A DNA stretch of 64,000 nt, taken from assembly GCF_018139145.2 (NCBI RefSeq), contig NC_059483.1:4217001-4281000 (forward strand), read 5' to 3'. This DNA is from Gymnogyps californianus. Its lineage: Eukaryota; Chordata; Aves; Accipitriformes; Cathartidae. The translations under genes and the position numbers were made by a program. Shown one piece after another: positions 35,407 through 49,100 of the stretch; within the stretch, counting starts at the first letter, position 1, and every line of letters begins with the position of its first letter. The notes below the pieces were generated by a model, which was not told where the DNA came from, made no database searches, and saw only the letters and a program-made list of their open reading frames with translations.

Positions 35407-37390
35407 GTTTATAATCATTTTTGTTGCTTTTATGGTTAATAAATATTATTTATTGCTGCAGTAGTGCTGCAGTAAGATCCCTAAAATAAGCTGTAAGATA
35501 GGAAAGGTAACATTGCCCTGCTCCCCCTAAGAAGTTGTAATAACAAGAGACAGGAGAGACAAGGAGGTAAAGTGGGATTTTGATGCAGGTAACCACAATG
35601 ATGATTATTACGGACAAAAAAAACCCAAAGACAGCCCTTGCTTGCCTGTTGCTGCTAGTACCTAATACCTCGGAGATATAATTCAAAAAGAACAGTCCAC
35701 CAGTATAAAATATATAGACATTGTAATATAGTGTCGGGATTGCATGAGTAAGACTGAGTAATCTGCTGTCTGTCTGGTTCTAGCCCCTAAGTTAAAACTT
35801 ACTGTCTGCTTTAACTTGCACATCAAATTTTTTTTTTTCCCTAGGCTTGCTGGAATCATTATACATGCAACTCATGTCACTGGTCTGGCTCTGGGTTTTC
35901 TTTTCCTTCTACTGCATCATCTCTCATATTCTAGGGAAGATTATTTTTGAGGTCCAAAACACATGACAGAAATCATCTTATGTTTCCTCCAGTCAGAATA
36001 AGTGCCATCCTCTAGCACTAACATGTATGCGGTGTTTAAGCTTCTGTTTTTTCCTCTACAAACTGGTGGAAATACCTGGGGGAGGTAAAGCGGTTGTGTA
36101 ATAATCGAGGTTGCTCGGAGACATAGTGGTCGACCAGCCAGCGCTCCCTTCTGGGATCTGTCTCTACTGCTCCTAATGTCCCCAGACAGAAACATCGCTT
36201 TCCATCTCTTTCTTTTTATTATTCAGTGGGCATCTTTTCAGGTACAAAATGCAAAGGGATTGCAATGTGTAGGTTATAACTCATTTTCAGACCCAAAGAT
36301 CTGTTTTTAACCACATATCTGCAAGATCTGTACACTTTTGTGTGGATATGCTATGCAGATGTTAGACATTTTACTGTCTGTAGTGCATATTTAAAATCCT
36401 CTATTAAGTCCATAGCCAGAAGGACAGGCTGTCAACGGCTGAACTAATCAAACTTTCAGCTTTCGCTGAAATTTCTCTGAAGTTTGGGTCACCTTCATTT
36501 TAGATCAGGGTTTAACAGTTCTTTCCTATCCTGAATACAGCTCTGTTTAATTGCAAGTCGTGGCTGTTTGAAGTGGTTGGGAAATTATTTATGCCTGATA
36601 GCTGGGATTTCCTAAGAAGCCTAAGAAAGTTAGGCATTAAAATCTAATCAGACTTTAATGAAACCAGGTACTTCAACACAATGAATAGTTCAAACTTACA
36701 GAAAATCCTACGGACTACAAACTAGGCTAACAGCTACAAAATGTGTGCGCGGAGAGTCCTGCATCCTTCTGCAGATGCCATTGAAAAGATTGAGGTTGTT
36801 TTCCAAAATACACAGTGGAGGAAAACAACCATATAAACATAATAATGGCAGTCTATGAAAAATATAGCAAGGGAAATTTCTGTTCACTTTATTCCCAGCA
36901 AATGGGGAGACTGTCAGTAGCTTTTTCCTCAAGCCCCTAAGATTGAATTTTGCAGGGCTTTTTTCAAAATGTTCCGTTCTTTGGTCCTAAAGGAATTCTT
37001 AATCAAGCAAAAACGACACCTGGATTTACAGCTTCTCCCCACCCCCCTTCCTACCCTCGCTTGCTCTTCTTCCTCTTTTTGGATAACTGAATTATTCTGA
37101 GGAGCCTCAGAGAATGAACTAGGTCTGGTATTGGGAGTTTTGTGGGTTTTCATGCGGCATCCATTTTCTGAGAGTGTTAAGGAAGTACTGGCAAGTTTGC
37201 TGGCACCCACAGGCAAGTCGTATGTAAAAATTAATCAAAAGGGATATGCTGATGTTGATGGCAATCATTTTTAATAGAAAAACTAAGGTCAGTGAAATAA
37301 CTCAGCAGAATGGCTGTAATTTTTTATTACTCTCACAGTAAGGTATAATCTTAATTTCAAATGTGAAAGAACATATAGCAGTTAATGGAA

Positions 37391-37520
37391 AGGGTCTAAT
37401 TCTTGCTCCATTAGTTTTACCTCACTGAGTTAACAGAAATCAGCTGATAATTTACCTTGGGATTCAGAGGGAGATATTCCCGATCTATATTAATGTAAAT
37501 GAGAGGAGAATCAGGCTAAA
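37391..37520. repeat. Ancient amniote repeat fragment
   Basis: The stretch opens with GGGTCTAATTCTTGCTCCAT and closes with TAATGTAAATGAGAGGAGAA then TCAGGCTAAA. The closing block is close to the 'ggtgtaaatgagaggagaatcaggcc' end of the same remembered palindromic repeat seen at 31393-31450. The middle has no clear match. It is noncoding. Confidence 0.35.
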
Positions 37521-40500
37521 AGTCTGGAGTTTTTTTAGTAAATTGTTTCTACAACTATGATACGCATTTTCATTAATTGTGCTTGGAAGAAGAGCTTGTG
37601 TGATAAAACATTCCTAGGGAGCTTTACTTACCTGTTCATCTTTTCAGGGTTTGAAGAATAGTCCCCTTCTATTTCCAAACAATATGCAGTAGTTCAATGT
37701 CACAGACAAATGTGTGCTGCAATATTTAGACTTAAATTATAACATCCTGGAGTCCTAAATGGGGAGGAACATGTAGCATGTTTCTGATTCATTTGAAGTA
37801 TGATCTCAGTGCATCTATGCTGAATTTCTGATGAGTCTATACCCCTTCCAGGATACGTGTTTTTACAGGAGGTTGGATTAAGCCTTCAAAGAAATTTTGT
37901 CTAAATCTTTGAATGGGTATTTTGATATCCACTTAGGTGCTCCTGAAGAGAGAGTTCATGCTTTGGAGTAATGTAGTCTGAAACCAAAGAGAACTCACAG
38001 TACCAAATCCCCATCTGGCATAAATCAGTCGTCCTGCATGTAGTTATTGTGATTTGTGCTAGCTCAAGACCCAGCATTTGAGTTTGAAATATGAAGAACA
38101 AAAGCCTGGTGTGGTTGCAGGGCTGCAAACCCTGACTGCGTCAACACAGAGAGCAGTTTGACATCCATGGCCCGTGACATCTCATTTGCTGAGCCTGCAG
38201 TGGGGCACGGTCCTGCTAACCTGAGGGAACCAGCCCAAACAACTCCTAAAATCGTGCTATTGCCATTGGACTGGCAGAGAGCGCTCGAAATCGGGCATCG
38301 GGAGCTGGGAGCTGTGCTCTTGCTGCTTCTGCCCTGGATCCACTCGCTGTCTCAGCCGCCCTTTTCGCACCTCTGCCGCTGTCTTGTCTGCTCTGACGAG
38401 CCTCCCATGCACCCTTCTCAAATCTCTCATTCCTGGGTTGTCTTTTTCTACTTTTAAATTGACGGCTCATTTTTACTTGCTTCCTGAGGTTGGGAAAGTA
38501 TCCTTTTCCTTACATACAAAACATTGGGTACTCCCTTAAATTTCTTTCTAAAGCATGCTCTCAAAGCCTGTGCTTCTGAACGCAGCATGGGACTGTGAGA
38601 GAAGGAAAAAGTGTGGAGGAAAATACTGAAAATGAATACTCTGCATTTGGGTAGGTCTTGCAGGTACACGCCCTTGTTTTTTCCCCTCTATTATTGGTTT
38701 TTTCCCCCTATTATAGTGAGTCTAATGCTGCTGTTGCGGAATATAACTAACTTGGCATCCACTAATTGCTCTCCAAAATAACCAATGATTTTTTTTGAAG
38801 ACAACGGCAACTTGTATAGACTTTGTAACTGCTAAACCTGAATGCGCTGATTCATCAGAAAAATTGGAATTATATATGTTCATTGCAGAATCCTTAAATG
38901 CCTGCTTCCGGTTTAACTCCAAACGTGCATCTTCAAGCGCTATACTCAGTTTACATAGTACAAATATACAATATCGCAAAATGATGTTTATTTCCACAGT
39001 CCCCAGTCTGCAAACACTTACAAATACGTTCAAGTCCAGATCGATGACTACTCCCACTGGTTTGTAAAATTAAGCACGCGCATAAACGCTACCAACATCA
39101 GAGCCTTAATTTGTGTTCCTTTGAACTGGCAAGGGGCCCATCTTCTGCGTAGCTTTAATTCCACTAGACAGTCTCTGTGCTCCGAGAAACACATTTTAAA
39201 AATGGAGTGTCTGTATTAACAAGCACTTCCATGAGCAATGAAACTAATGAAGCTTGCTTTCTTATGGTTTTGTCTCTTGTAGTTGGATTCTCTGGTGCCT
39301 AATAAAGTGAGAACTCCATCAGAAGTTTTTCACACAAAGGAAGCATTCAAAACATCTCCTTCCTGTATAGGAGGAAAGGGACAGGACAAATGAAGGTATT
39401 TTGCCTCTCTTTTTTTCCCCTGTTTTCAATACAAAAGCAGTGTGTGTTTTCCTAATGCAGACTTTCCATTTCTATTTTTGTGGAACTTGGAGAAATATCT
39501 TATTTTTGAGATGGATACACAATCACTGAAAATTGGTTAAAATTGGTCATGGAGCTCAACAGCTACATGAGGCAGGACAGAACAGCAAGATGAGGCGGAT
39601 TCAATACGTTTGGGGGGGTTTAGGCAAACAGGATTATAATTTTTAAATTCTTGTCCAATTTCAAGCTGTATTTGGATGACAAAGGCGTATGTGAAGAAAA
39701 GAGCACTTTTCATTAAAGTATCAGTAGTTTACACTTCTCCTAAGACAGGTGTAAGCAAGGTAAATAATTAATGGCCTCCAGTATTGCATGTAGGTATTAT
39801 ATAGTTAGCAAGTATTCTTGGGGTCATACAAAACTAAACTCTGATGCCTGTTTCGTGCACAACCTGGACTTCTCGGTCCCTTTCTCTGGTTAGTCTTATG
39901 GGGAGAACTGTATATTATGAAAACCCATAATTACAGAAAGCTGGGTAGGCATTTTCTAATGCAGAATGCCCATATCAGTTGAGATTTCTGTTTCAAAATG
40001 CTCAGCAATAAGCCAGGACTGTTTGAGTTTGAAAAATGCTATTAGGCATATTCAACATTAACATCTCAGGCTCCAGCAGGAAACCTACAATTGATAAATA
40101 GACACTTCATTTGAACTTGGCACAACCTTCAGTCAGCTTTGCATAACTCTGGATGGTATTACAGATTGCGAACAGAGTAGAATACATTAAAGGCAGACCA
40201 GGTGATATCAATTCAACAACTTGCTAATTTCAATATAAAATATTTCCCCATGTATATGGCAGTATGTTTACTTCAGGGATACGTACAACACTTGGAGGTT
40301 CTATTATGTTTGGAGAGGCAATCAAAATGTAACCAAAAATCTCCCAGAAGAATATTTGGAGCTTGTTTCTCCCCTTTCTGTAATATATATTAATAACACA
40401 TTTCAAAATCTTCCACCGTTTCTTAGCTGCTTCTTTACTTGCAAGGATTCAGATGTCCCAGAAAAGTCCTCTCCTTGTATGATTTAAAATATATTAAGTA

Positions 40501-41160
40501 TTTTACTGGTATAAATCAATTAGGGCTTAACCCAAAGGCCACGGAAATCTTCCAGGATGTATTTTAAAATTTATATTATTATTTAATATACATATTTTAA
40601 TACTAGTGCAAAGGCATCTGAGAGAAACTAATAGGAATTAATAGTTTAGATATAATTTCAAACCCTGGATTGAGGAACTCTCTTAAATCAGATCTTTAAC
40701 ACTAAGCTGTAATTTTATATCAAACCCGAGGCTGGTGGCTATAGTGTACTGCGCCCAGCACTCTTTCTGTATCATGAAAGCATCAGTCTCAGCCCAGCAA
40801 TTTTTCTTCTCTGTGAAAAATGCTCATATCTGGATCTCACCTGTCTCTTTATTATTAAGATATTAACCATTTGAAAAACTAGATTCGTATCAAGTTAGAG
40901 CATATGGAAAAAGTGAAGGGGAATGAGAGGAATACACATGCCAGCTAATAGATGCAGAGAGGAGAGGTTATAGAAGGTGATGTTATCTATTAGAAGAACA
41001 AAGGAGGAGTGATATCCCTGGAAAGGCTGATGGAAAATCAATTCCATAACATGCCATTAGTCTGTTAATATCAGACAACTTAAGCCTGGAATCCTTGCTG
41101 TGGACATAATGCAGCATTCAACATTTGGAATATGCCCTATGCAGAAAGTAAATCAACTGA

Positions 41161-41201
41161 CTTCTTTCTTTCTTTCTTTCTTTCTTTCTTTTTTTTCTTT
41201 T
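41161..41201. repeat. (CTTT)n microsatellite / polypyrimidine tract
   Basis: Tandem CTTT units grade into a T-rich end and then TACCCCCCAAAG. The whole tract is pyrimidine on the plus strand and could adopt triplex DNA. It is the longest clear tetranucleotide repeat in the window. Confidence 0.95.
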
Positions 41202-41559
41202 ACCCCCCAAAGAGAACGGCTGTAGGAATTAGGTACTTTTGAGCCCACATAGTCCATGTTTCAGACAAGCAAGGAGTACAAAAGGGAGGATTTCATAGCA
41301 GAAAGATCTGTTGATCTATCAACAGATATTCAAATAAAGCTGGGAGTAGACTTTTTCCCGATATGGGGGATTGTAAATCTTTGAGTGTTAGTGAAAAAAT
41401 TTTCTGGGTAGAAGAAATAAATCCTTCCAGACCTCCATAAACCATGCAAAAGAGGCTTCTACCACTACACACTTGCTGTTAAATTTACAGTTTTAACAGG
41501 GCTTAATATAATCTATGGATGATGGCGGCTGTAACCACAAAATAAGTCAGCGCTTGTAG

Positions 41560-41717
41560 CAGACGGGCACTGCTGTGCCTTGGCCACACAGAAACGGGAC
41601 CCTGCACCCTCCTGCGCACCAAGCGGGCAGTGATGGAGAAGAGGACCCCAAACCACCACCGCAGAGTGACGACTGCTGCTACAAAGTGACCCCAGAACCC
41701 CAAAATCAGAAACTGCA
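41560..41717 (+). other. Candidate exon ending in a consensus donor CAG|GTAAGT
   Basis: A GC-richer segment ends at 41717 in CTGCAG followed by GTAAGT, a perfect 5' splice site. The plus frame is open from 41560 through the donor and contains an acidic-proline stretch, DGEEDPKPPPQSDD. Possible acceptors upstream (AG at 41489-41490, 41498-41499 or 41558-41559) all have poor polypyrimidine tracts. The opposite strand is also open (41739-41503, 78 codons) and reads as hydrophobic. Neither product is recognised. It may be a noncoding RNA exon or chance. Confidence 0.12.
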
Positions 41718-44700
41718 GGTAAGTCCAAGTTTGAATCACAGTGCCTATTTACAGCGATGTCCCGACAGACCAGCTGAAAGACCTGGCTCCTTCCTGATGG
41801 TCTCGCCAATAAGCACATTTTTAACACAACCTGTGGCTTTCAAACCCAGGACGCCTTGATTTCATCTCTCACTGCCACCCCCGCAGCTCTCTGTGTATTG
41901 CAGTAACTTTCATTTTTCCATCCTTCCCCGCGTCTCTCTGGAAAGGCAATTCATTTCCTAAGGACGAGTAATGGCTCTCAGAGTCCCAGCACACGCCAGC
42001 TGCTTGCAAAAATAGTCAAAATCTTGACAAGTGCTCACCAAAATGGATGAAAGGTGATGCATCTTCTTTAGGGCAGAGATTAACATTCAATGTATCCCTC
42101 ATATGCATATTTTCAAAAAGTTTAATGTATGCGGTAGCTCTATATGACCCTTTTTGCATGGAGCTGGACAGTACGCATGGCTTTTCCTTGTGGTAAGCAA
42201 ATTCTACCACTTTCCCAGTAGAGCAGCAAATTCTCCTTAACATATCTTGCTGAGTCTCTGGAAAAAAAGTGGGTAGTTTCTTAAGCTCCTCATATTTTAG
42301 CTAGAATTGTAAGTTCTTCATCCAGCGGTTACACTAGCAGTCAGATAGGACCTTACTGGCAAGTTTCTCTTTTTTTCTGGGGGAAGGGAAAACTAATTAT
42401 GTTTTAATGGCTAAAAAGAATATTTTTTTCATACGTATTATAAGTTCATGGAGGCTCTCTGACAGGAGCGGGGATAGAGTGCATGGGAAAGGTCTGCCAC
42501 AATTCCAAGGGGAGTCCATCAGGGTCTGTTTTTATTAAGTTTAACACCAACTATATTTCTTATGGAGTTATTTTGCTCTCCAAGGATAATTTGTCAGAAT
42601 CAGACAGGCTATTCATTTCTCCCCGCTTGTAAATACTCGGTGTGCGCTCCATCACCAGCACACTCTTCTGAAGTACAGGGGGACTCATAAAAACAAGCAA
42701 CGGTCTCATTAATAACTAAAGAATATTGGACTATTTTTTTTCCGTACTGATGTTTAGAAATAAAATTATTGGGTCCCTCTCTATTTGCCATGCAACGCAT
42801 TTTAATGCTCAGTCATCTACTTTGTACGACTGAATACCCTAATTCTGGATTACAGAACCAGAATATTAGGCACTATATGCTCTTTACAGCAACCTCCTCC
42901 AGCTTCTGGATCCTCGGAGATGCTCTGAAAAAGCCTAGCACTTGGCTTTCTTTTTCTGTATCTGGATGAGTTTTACTTCCCAAGGGGTTTAGGCAACAGA
43001 TTCTGGGGATGCCAAATGTTCCCTGCCCTCCAAGCAGGAATTAATTCGCTCTTTAATTAAACAGATAAATAACATACACATCTACCGCTGTGGCGTTTTA
43101 CCTCTCATAGTTGTGGCTGTCAGCTTTCTGTCAGCATCTCGTGTTTAAAAACAACGTGCTTTCTCTGCTGACGTGAGACCACTGAGTTCCTCTCTTTTAA
43201 TAGACTTCCACCGACTTATGTTAGTCCAGACTATGGCTGAACAAATTAATTGGTCCTTAGTTTGATGTAATACATGAGGTGAAATGCTGGTTTTGGATGA
43301 ATAAGGAACAACATTAGTGAATGGCAGATTTTTTAAAAGTCTTTATCGTTCAACATAAATTTTTTTTACTGTTAATAGAAGGATAGGTTGGGCACTGTTT
43401 ACAGAAGGCAAAGCTTTACAAAATTCCTTTTCCTCAGAATTCGCTGAAAACATACAACTAAGCCTCTATAATTCAGCTTGCAATACAGAGCAACATTTTC
43501 CAAAGCTTCAACCCTGCAAAAAATTTGCCCTTTCCTAGCTTTATATCATGAATTGTTTTCACCAGGAATGAAATGCTTGTCTCCATCAAAAGGAAAAATT
43601 CTCTTCACTTTCATTGAGACTAATATTCACCCCAATCTGCAAAGGGATGGTAAAAGTGTGTGTATGTGTGTACGTGTACGTCTTCAAGATATCAGCCTAA
43701 ACCGAGTGGACACAAGATCTAGATCTGCAGATCATTGCTCTTACGATTAAAACTCTTCATGTGAACAAGATTTTTTAAGACCGAGGTGATTGTTAATTTG
43801 GACTATATCTATATGAACATAAGCTTAAATGTATGGGGTCAAATAACTCAAATTTTTATCCAAGACTTACTTTTAATTTCCCCCTATCTCAATCCAAACA
43901 ACTGCAGATATTGCAGTGTTAGCACTTACCCACCCACTCTGTCCCCACTGCAAATGGGGAACAAGTTTTCCAGACAATGTTTTGAAAGTAAAAAATAACA
44001 TAAAATCTTCTGTATACAACATATCCTTCAAAAATACTGCTGAATACAGGAGCGTAAGACAGTTCGGAAGCCAGGAGGTTAATCTGGTTTGCAGACATAG
44101 TCATGTGCTGGGATGGTAGAAATAAAGCTGATTAGAGAACCTTAATTGGCTACTATCTCAATTATGAGGGAGATTTGCCATTGACTTGAGTGTCCTTTGA
44201 ATGCCACCCTAAATTTATGATACAACACTGGCTATAAATGATACAAAACTAAAATGTCAGAACATAAGTTTGATTTGAATACCCTGATCCTTTTGTTTGC
44301 CAATAAAGCTCTAGGTAAACTGTAGCACTGAGGAAATAAATAATAAATTATGACAATTAATAATTGATTACATTTCTTGATCTCACCATTTCACATTCAG
44401 TGACCTACCTGGCCTCCTCTAAGACTACAAAGATTACCCGCCAGCAAATGTCTTTTAATGGTTGCTTTTACCTCTTGTTTACTAGTATTGTTGACCTCAT
44501 TCACATCCTATAATGTAATTTTAATGGCGACTTTGTAATCAAGGAGTGTGTGTCAGAGAGAACTGTAGCTAAGATTCAGGGCGACTCCGAAGCCTACAAA
44601 GCCGGCTTGCCTGAATACATCCCTTTTCCCTTACATGAGGGGTGCAAGTGGATTTAATATCAGCTAAAGCGGTAAACATGTTAAGCATCCAGAGCCTATT

Positions 44701-45964
44701 GATTACAGTGGAATTCACAGAGATTCAAACGCACTCTGAAAAATTTACCCATATGTGCCCAAAAAGTGGTTTACAGGAGGAGACTTATTCTGCTGCTGTG
44801 ATGGGCACCAGGAATGTAACGGAGCAGGCACCTGGGTTTTACAACTGCTAAGTCTGGATCTGCCCATAGGATCTGGCTGAGGCACAGAGACCAAATAACC
44901 ATGGCACAAGGGATTGAGTTTATGGTGCTTTTTCGAGGCTGGCTGGGGGCAGATGATGCCTGATGTCACCGGCTCTTCACTGTGAAGTCAGCCCTAAACA
45001 TTTTCTTAGCACACCCGAAGTGACAGGCTGTACCATACACCAAATCAGTACTCAGTGCCATCCAGCCACGAGGATTTTCATCTGAACATAGAAGCCCTAA
45101 AGCTGAATCAAAACCTATCTTTCTTGCTTTGAACTATGTGTGTTCGATTCCAGTTACACTTTCAAAGCACAGGTAAAAAGGCTAATGCTTGGATATTTAT
45201 TTTTTCTCTCACTATGCACATGCTCTGCATAGTTGCCACTACCTACAGCAGTGAAAAACAAAGAAAAATTAGGACTCTGAGTACTAATCTAAACATCAGG
45301 GTTTGTGTCATTCACAAATTGAAAGGAATAGGAATAACAGTCTCAACTGTAAATTTAATTATTTCTGTTGTATCAATAGTTACTGTCATATACACCTAGG
45401 ACAGGCAAAGTTATCTATATAGGAATTTCAGGAAGAAAGTTGATAAGTAGTGGAGATTTGAACAGGAAAACCTTATGTCCATTTTCTTTTAAATAGTTTA
45501 CAAAATTATCTCCAAAGTCAGTGCACTGCAGCAATCAGCTATTCTGAAATTGAATGATAGTCACTAAGAGAGAAATCTGGAATAAACACTGCCCAGAAAA
45601 AAATTGATTCAGTATTTGAAAGGAAATTACATTTGTGAATTTATTTTTGCTGATAAAAACTATTATGCTTGACAAGTTGCTGTGGTTCTTATAAAAATAC
45701 AGTTAAGGGAAACTCAGGAGAATACAAATACTGTACACATTAGCAAACTGAGCAAACTTTCTTTTGAAAGGACATGTGTATTCACATATATATGTGTGTG
45801 TGTATATACATTGCTCATGTGACCCATATGCATCCATGCATCTCTAACTATGATTACTTATACATAAATATATATATCCTGCACTTCCACAGAGTTGGCA
45901 ACAATCCTCTGCAAATGTGAAAGTCCATGGATTTTAGTAACTTTCAGTGCTACTTTTTGGATTT
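41718..45964. other. Unannotated noncoding DNA
   Basis: No recognisable gene. ATTTGCCATTGACTTGAG at 44173-44190 recalls the tgacttcaatgg-type ancient motif. Otherwise only short unrelated open frames are present. Confidence 0.55.
45784..45810. repeat. Mixed (AT)/(GT) microsatellite
   Basis: CATATATATG runs into five GT units and then TATATACA. This alternating purine-pyrimidine tract could form Z-DNA or cruciform structure. Confidence 0.85.
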
Positions 45965-46118
45965 CTCTGGTCAGAGAAAATGAGAAATCAGGAGAAGGAG
46001 GCACCAGGGAGAAAATTACCCAAAGCCATGCAGTAGCATCGAGAAAGACATTAACAAAGCTGGCAAAAATTAGCAGAATTGGTTCCCAGATCCAACTGGC
46101 ATCAGAAGCCTTACAGAG
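45965..46118 (-). mobile_element. MIR/CORE-like ancient SINE relic
   Basis: Read on the plus strand, GAGGCACCAGGGAGAAAATT is followed by ACCCAAAGCCATGCAGTAGC and later by AGAATTGGTTCCCAGATCC. In order and spacing these parallel the reverse complement of a tRNA-derived MIR-type SINE, namely gaggcacagagaggttaagt, cccaaggtcacacagc, and the B-box area ggattgaacccagatct. The element would therefore run on the minus strand with its tRNA-like head near 46118. Identity is low and the comparison is from memory. The insertion lies within a 133-codon open frame (45895-46296, TTG start), which weakens any case for that frame being a gene. Confidence 0.4.
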
Positions 46119-49100
46119 CGAGGCTCATGTTGATGTATACAGGGGTTTCCATGTTAATCATCTCAATATAACCTTCAGCAATGTCTGTTTCCAAAGATGT
46201 GTAAACAATTATCTGGGAAATGGTATTGGTATTTTGGGAAGTGAGAAAACAGCCCTGGTATTCGACCCCAGGGAAAGAGCAGCCGGGGTGAAATAGGAGG
46301 ATGCTGAAATCAGGAATCTCAGTCTTCTCTTAGCACAAGAGTGTCTGAAATATAGTTGTAGCTCCCAGGACGTACTGATAGCAGCATTCACTTCTGCAGT
46401 GCCTTGTAGGCTTTGCTGCAGATCTTCTAATGCGAACTTCTGCGATTTAAGTTATCGAACTGCTGGCAATTAAAGTGAGTCAAAGTGAAATCGGCCATTT
46501 CCTTCTGCTACTTATCATGCTGACCATTACAGTCTCATGCTTCCTTGGTAAATTTGTCTGAATCCATCCCTGTGTCTGCCTGTGTTGAACGGTTTTCCAT
46601 TTTCTAGCACAGCGCAAATGAACAGTAACAAAGAAAACTGAGCAATAGGAGCTTCACCATCTCTGGTAAGAAGGGAACAAGGAACCTTACTCTTTGACAA
46701 CCTGCTCAGCCCTTAGCAGGGTAAAATTACCTTGTTCGCTTGGGAGTTCAGCTACCAGTAACTTCTAGAGCTTTCTAGCTCAGCCTGCTCAAACCTGATA
46801 AAACAAGCAGTTTTCCCTCTCAGGAGGAGAGCTCCAGGAGGGCCTGTAACTCTCAGGGACCATAGTCTGCTTTTAGGAGACCTGCTCCGGTCCTTCAGCG
46901 ATGTGATCTAGCACACTGTGACAAGCAGTTGGGAATGCTGTGCACACAATCTCAGCAATTTAATTACAATCAAATTAGTTATTTAATCAGGATATCAGCT
47001 TGAAACAGAAAAAAACACATCTGTTTTTTCCTCTTCCTCCCCACACCTCAAGAATCAACTGATGAATGCGTAAAGTAGAGAGGTGATAATAGCTGTTAGT
47101 TCCTGCTGTGCAAAAGCTTCATTAAGCTTTTGCTGAACTCTGTTGGTATATCCCTTCATGCCATCCATCAACAGATAGCTTGAATCTGGTCTAGCTATTG
47201 ATCAACCTGTTAGCTAAGCTAGTCAAAATCCCATATATTCATTCTCACCATACCCCAGCCAAGGAGAGAAGTGCTTTTCTACCTTTTTCAGAGACCAGTT
47301 AGCTTCTGAATCTAAACTAGTTACCTGAATAACATTGGAGATGCAAGGGAAACAATTTTCTGAAGTCACATGGGAAGTTTATGATGGAACGAGGGAAGAA
47401 ACAAGATCTTTCTGGTCCCAGACCTGCATCCTAACCAATGACCTATTCTTCCCTCTGACTCAGAAGGACAGAGTTTTAGCAGGAAGACAAAGCAATTCTT
47501 TTTTTTCAGTCTTAGGGTCATAAATCACTGAAGCATTTGGGAATGAACCACTAACCCAAACAAAATTCAACATTGTATTTTTGATAACTTTGTGGTTAAA
47601 GAAGCTGAGCTGCGACTCAGATATAGAACAAACTCCCCCTGACTCACACCGTTCAGCTAACGCCTGTCCTCTACTTGCCTTCAGAGTCCTCAGAGGAAAG
47701 ACTTCTTCCCTTTTTCTCTAATCATCTCTGACGTGTAGTCAGCCAAGTGATCTGTGCGACCATGTCAGGGGTATTCTGAATTAGCCTCTTCACACACAGA
47801 GAAAAACAGATGGAGAAGTGAATACCTTGCTGCCCTGAGCAGTGGGTTGTCGTTTGTGCCTGTGCTCAGTACGTACAAAATGCTGCCCTTCTGAGGCAGG
47901 TGTATTATTAAACACAGTTTTCATAGGTGCAAATGATTATACAAAGTGCAAAGCAGGGGCTGCATGAGCAGCTGAATCTGCTCCTGCTTGCTGTAGCACA
48001 AAGAAGGTGGAGGGCATACTTGTTTTCTGCTTGACTTTATTACCTAAATTGCTTTATCAGGTGAACTGAAACACAAAGGAGAGAAAAAAATAGAACAGGT
48101 CAAACTGATTTATTTTTTTCTTCACTCTTTCTCACCAATGTGAAACACCCAGACGAATTCAGTTTTATGATGTGCTTTGGAGGGATAACATTCACAGTCC
48201 TGCTCCAGGAAGAATAACTGCTCTTCTTTCCTCTCTTGCGTCTCTACTTAAGCAATAGTTCAGTAGTTGCTTATGCAGAATAAAGAGAAACAAAGTTTCA
48301 ATTTCTTTTCCTCTCTGAAGAAATTTAAACCCAACCTCATCTCTGAGAAGACTGCCCTCATCACCATCATCTGTGTGTCTCCAGCGCTCCCCGCTCTGGT
48401 CCTGCTCTTGATGATTAGGCAAATGTAGACTACAATGGCAATAAGAACTGGGTGTTTCACTCTTGGTGGGGAAGCCAGTTGTACTGAGAGAAATGAAGAA
48501 AGAGTGGTCTGACCACCAGCCTGCTAGGCATTTCTACTTGGCCATTGCTTTATATCTGGGCAAGAGAGCACTTTTGGTTTGTGTTTTGTTTTGGGTTTTT
48601 TTAATAGCATCCAAGTGGTTTGCTCTTCCAACCCCAGCTTCTTCAATGGCAACATCTCTAACTTCTCTTTCCTATTGGCAGTACTCATAGCCCATCTTGC
48701 TTATTCCACTCCTGCTCACCTACTCTCTATCCTCACCCTCTTAAGGTAATACCTTGGCTCAATACAGAGGCTGCGTGCATTTGGGTGGATGCCGCAGGCA
48801 GCAGGAGCTGACATAGGTTTGCCCAAATGCCCTAGGATTAAGGAGAACTGAGAAATGATACGGTAGAAATGAGACAAAGAACTGAACTGAGGGTTGGAGA
48901 TGGCTGTTTTTAAGGTGAGTGATGGCACTGCTGCGCCCTGTGGTAGATAACAGTGTCCTTCAGCTCCTTGGCGTGTAAGCCATTGAGACAGAACAAGGGA
49001 CTGGGTTAAAGAGCCTGATTTACCTGCTCTGCCTTTGAAGAAGTGGTCACAGATGCATCTGTGTAAGCTCACATGTCCGGCAAAACGCGGAGCCAGTTCT

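Larger units (their letters stand above)
33317..41160. other. Unannotated noncoding DNA with ancient repeat fragments
   Basis: Contains the C11 and A16 runs and the repeat fragments at 35361 and 37391. A GC-richer patch at about 38100-38420 carries a 99-codon plus frame (38158-38457) with a leucine run (LLLLLP) that I do not recognise and that lacks flanking splice consensus. An acceptor-like tract ends CCCTAG at 35844. Confidence 0.55.

Noticed and set aside
35821..35844. Strong polypyrimidine-TAG acceptor as an exon start
   Set aside because: No recognised or sustained coding frame follows, and similar decoys recur at 7043, 31374 and 52607.
45895..46296. 133-codon plus-strand open frame as a gene
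   Set aside because: Starts at TTG rather than ATG, overlaps a SINE-like relic and has no recognised domain.
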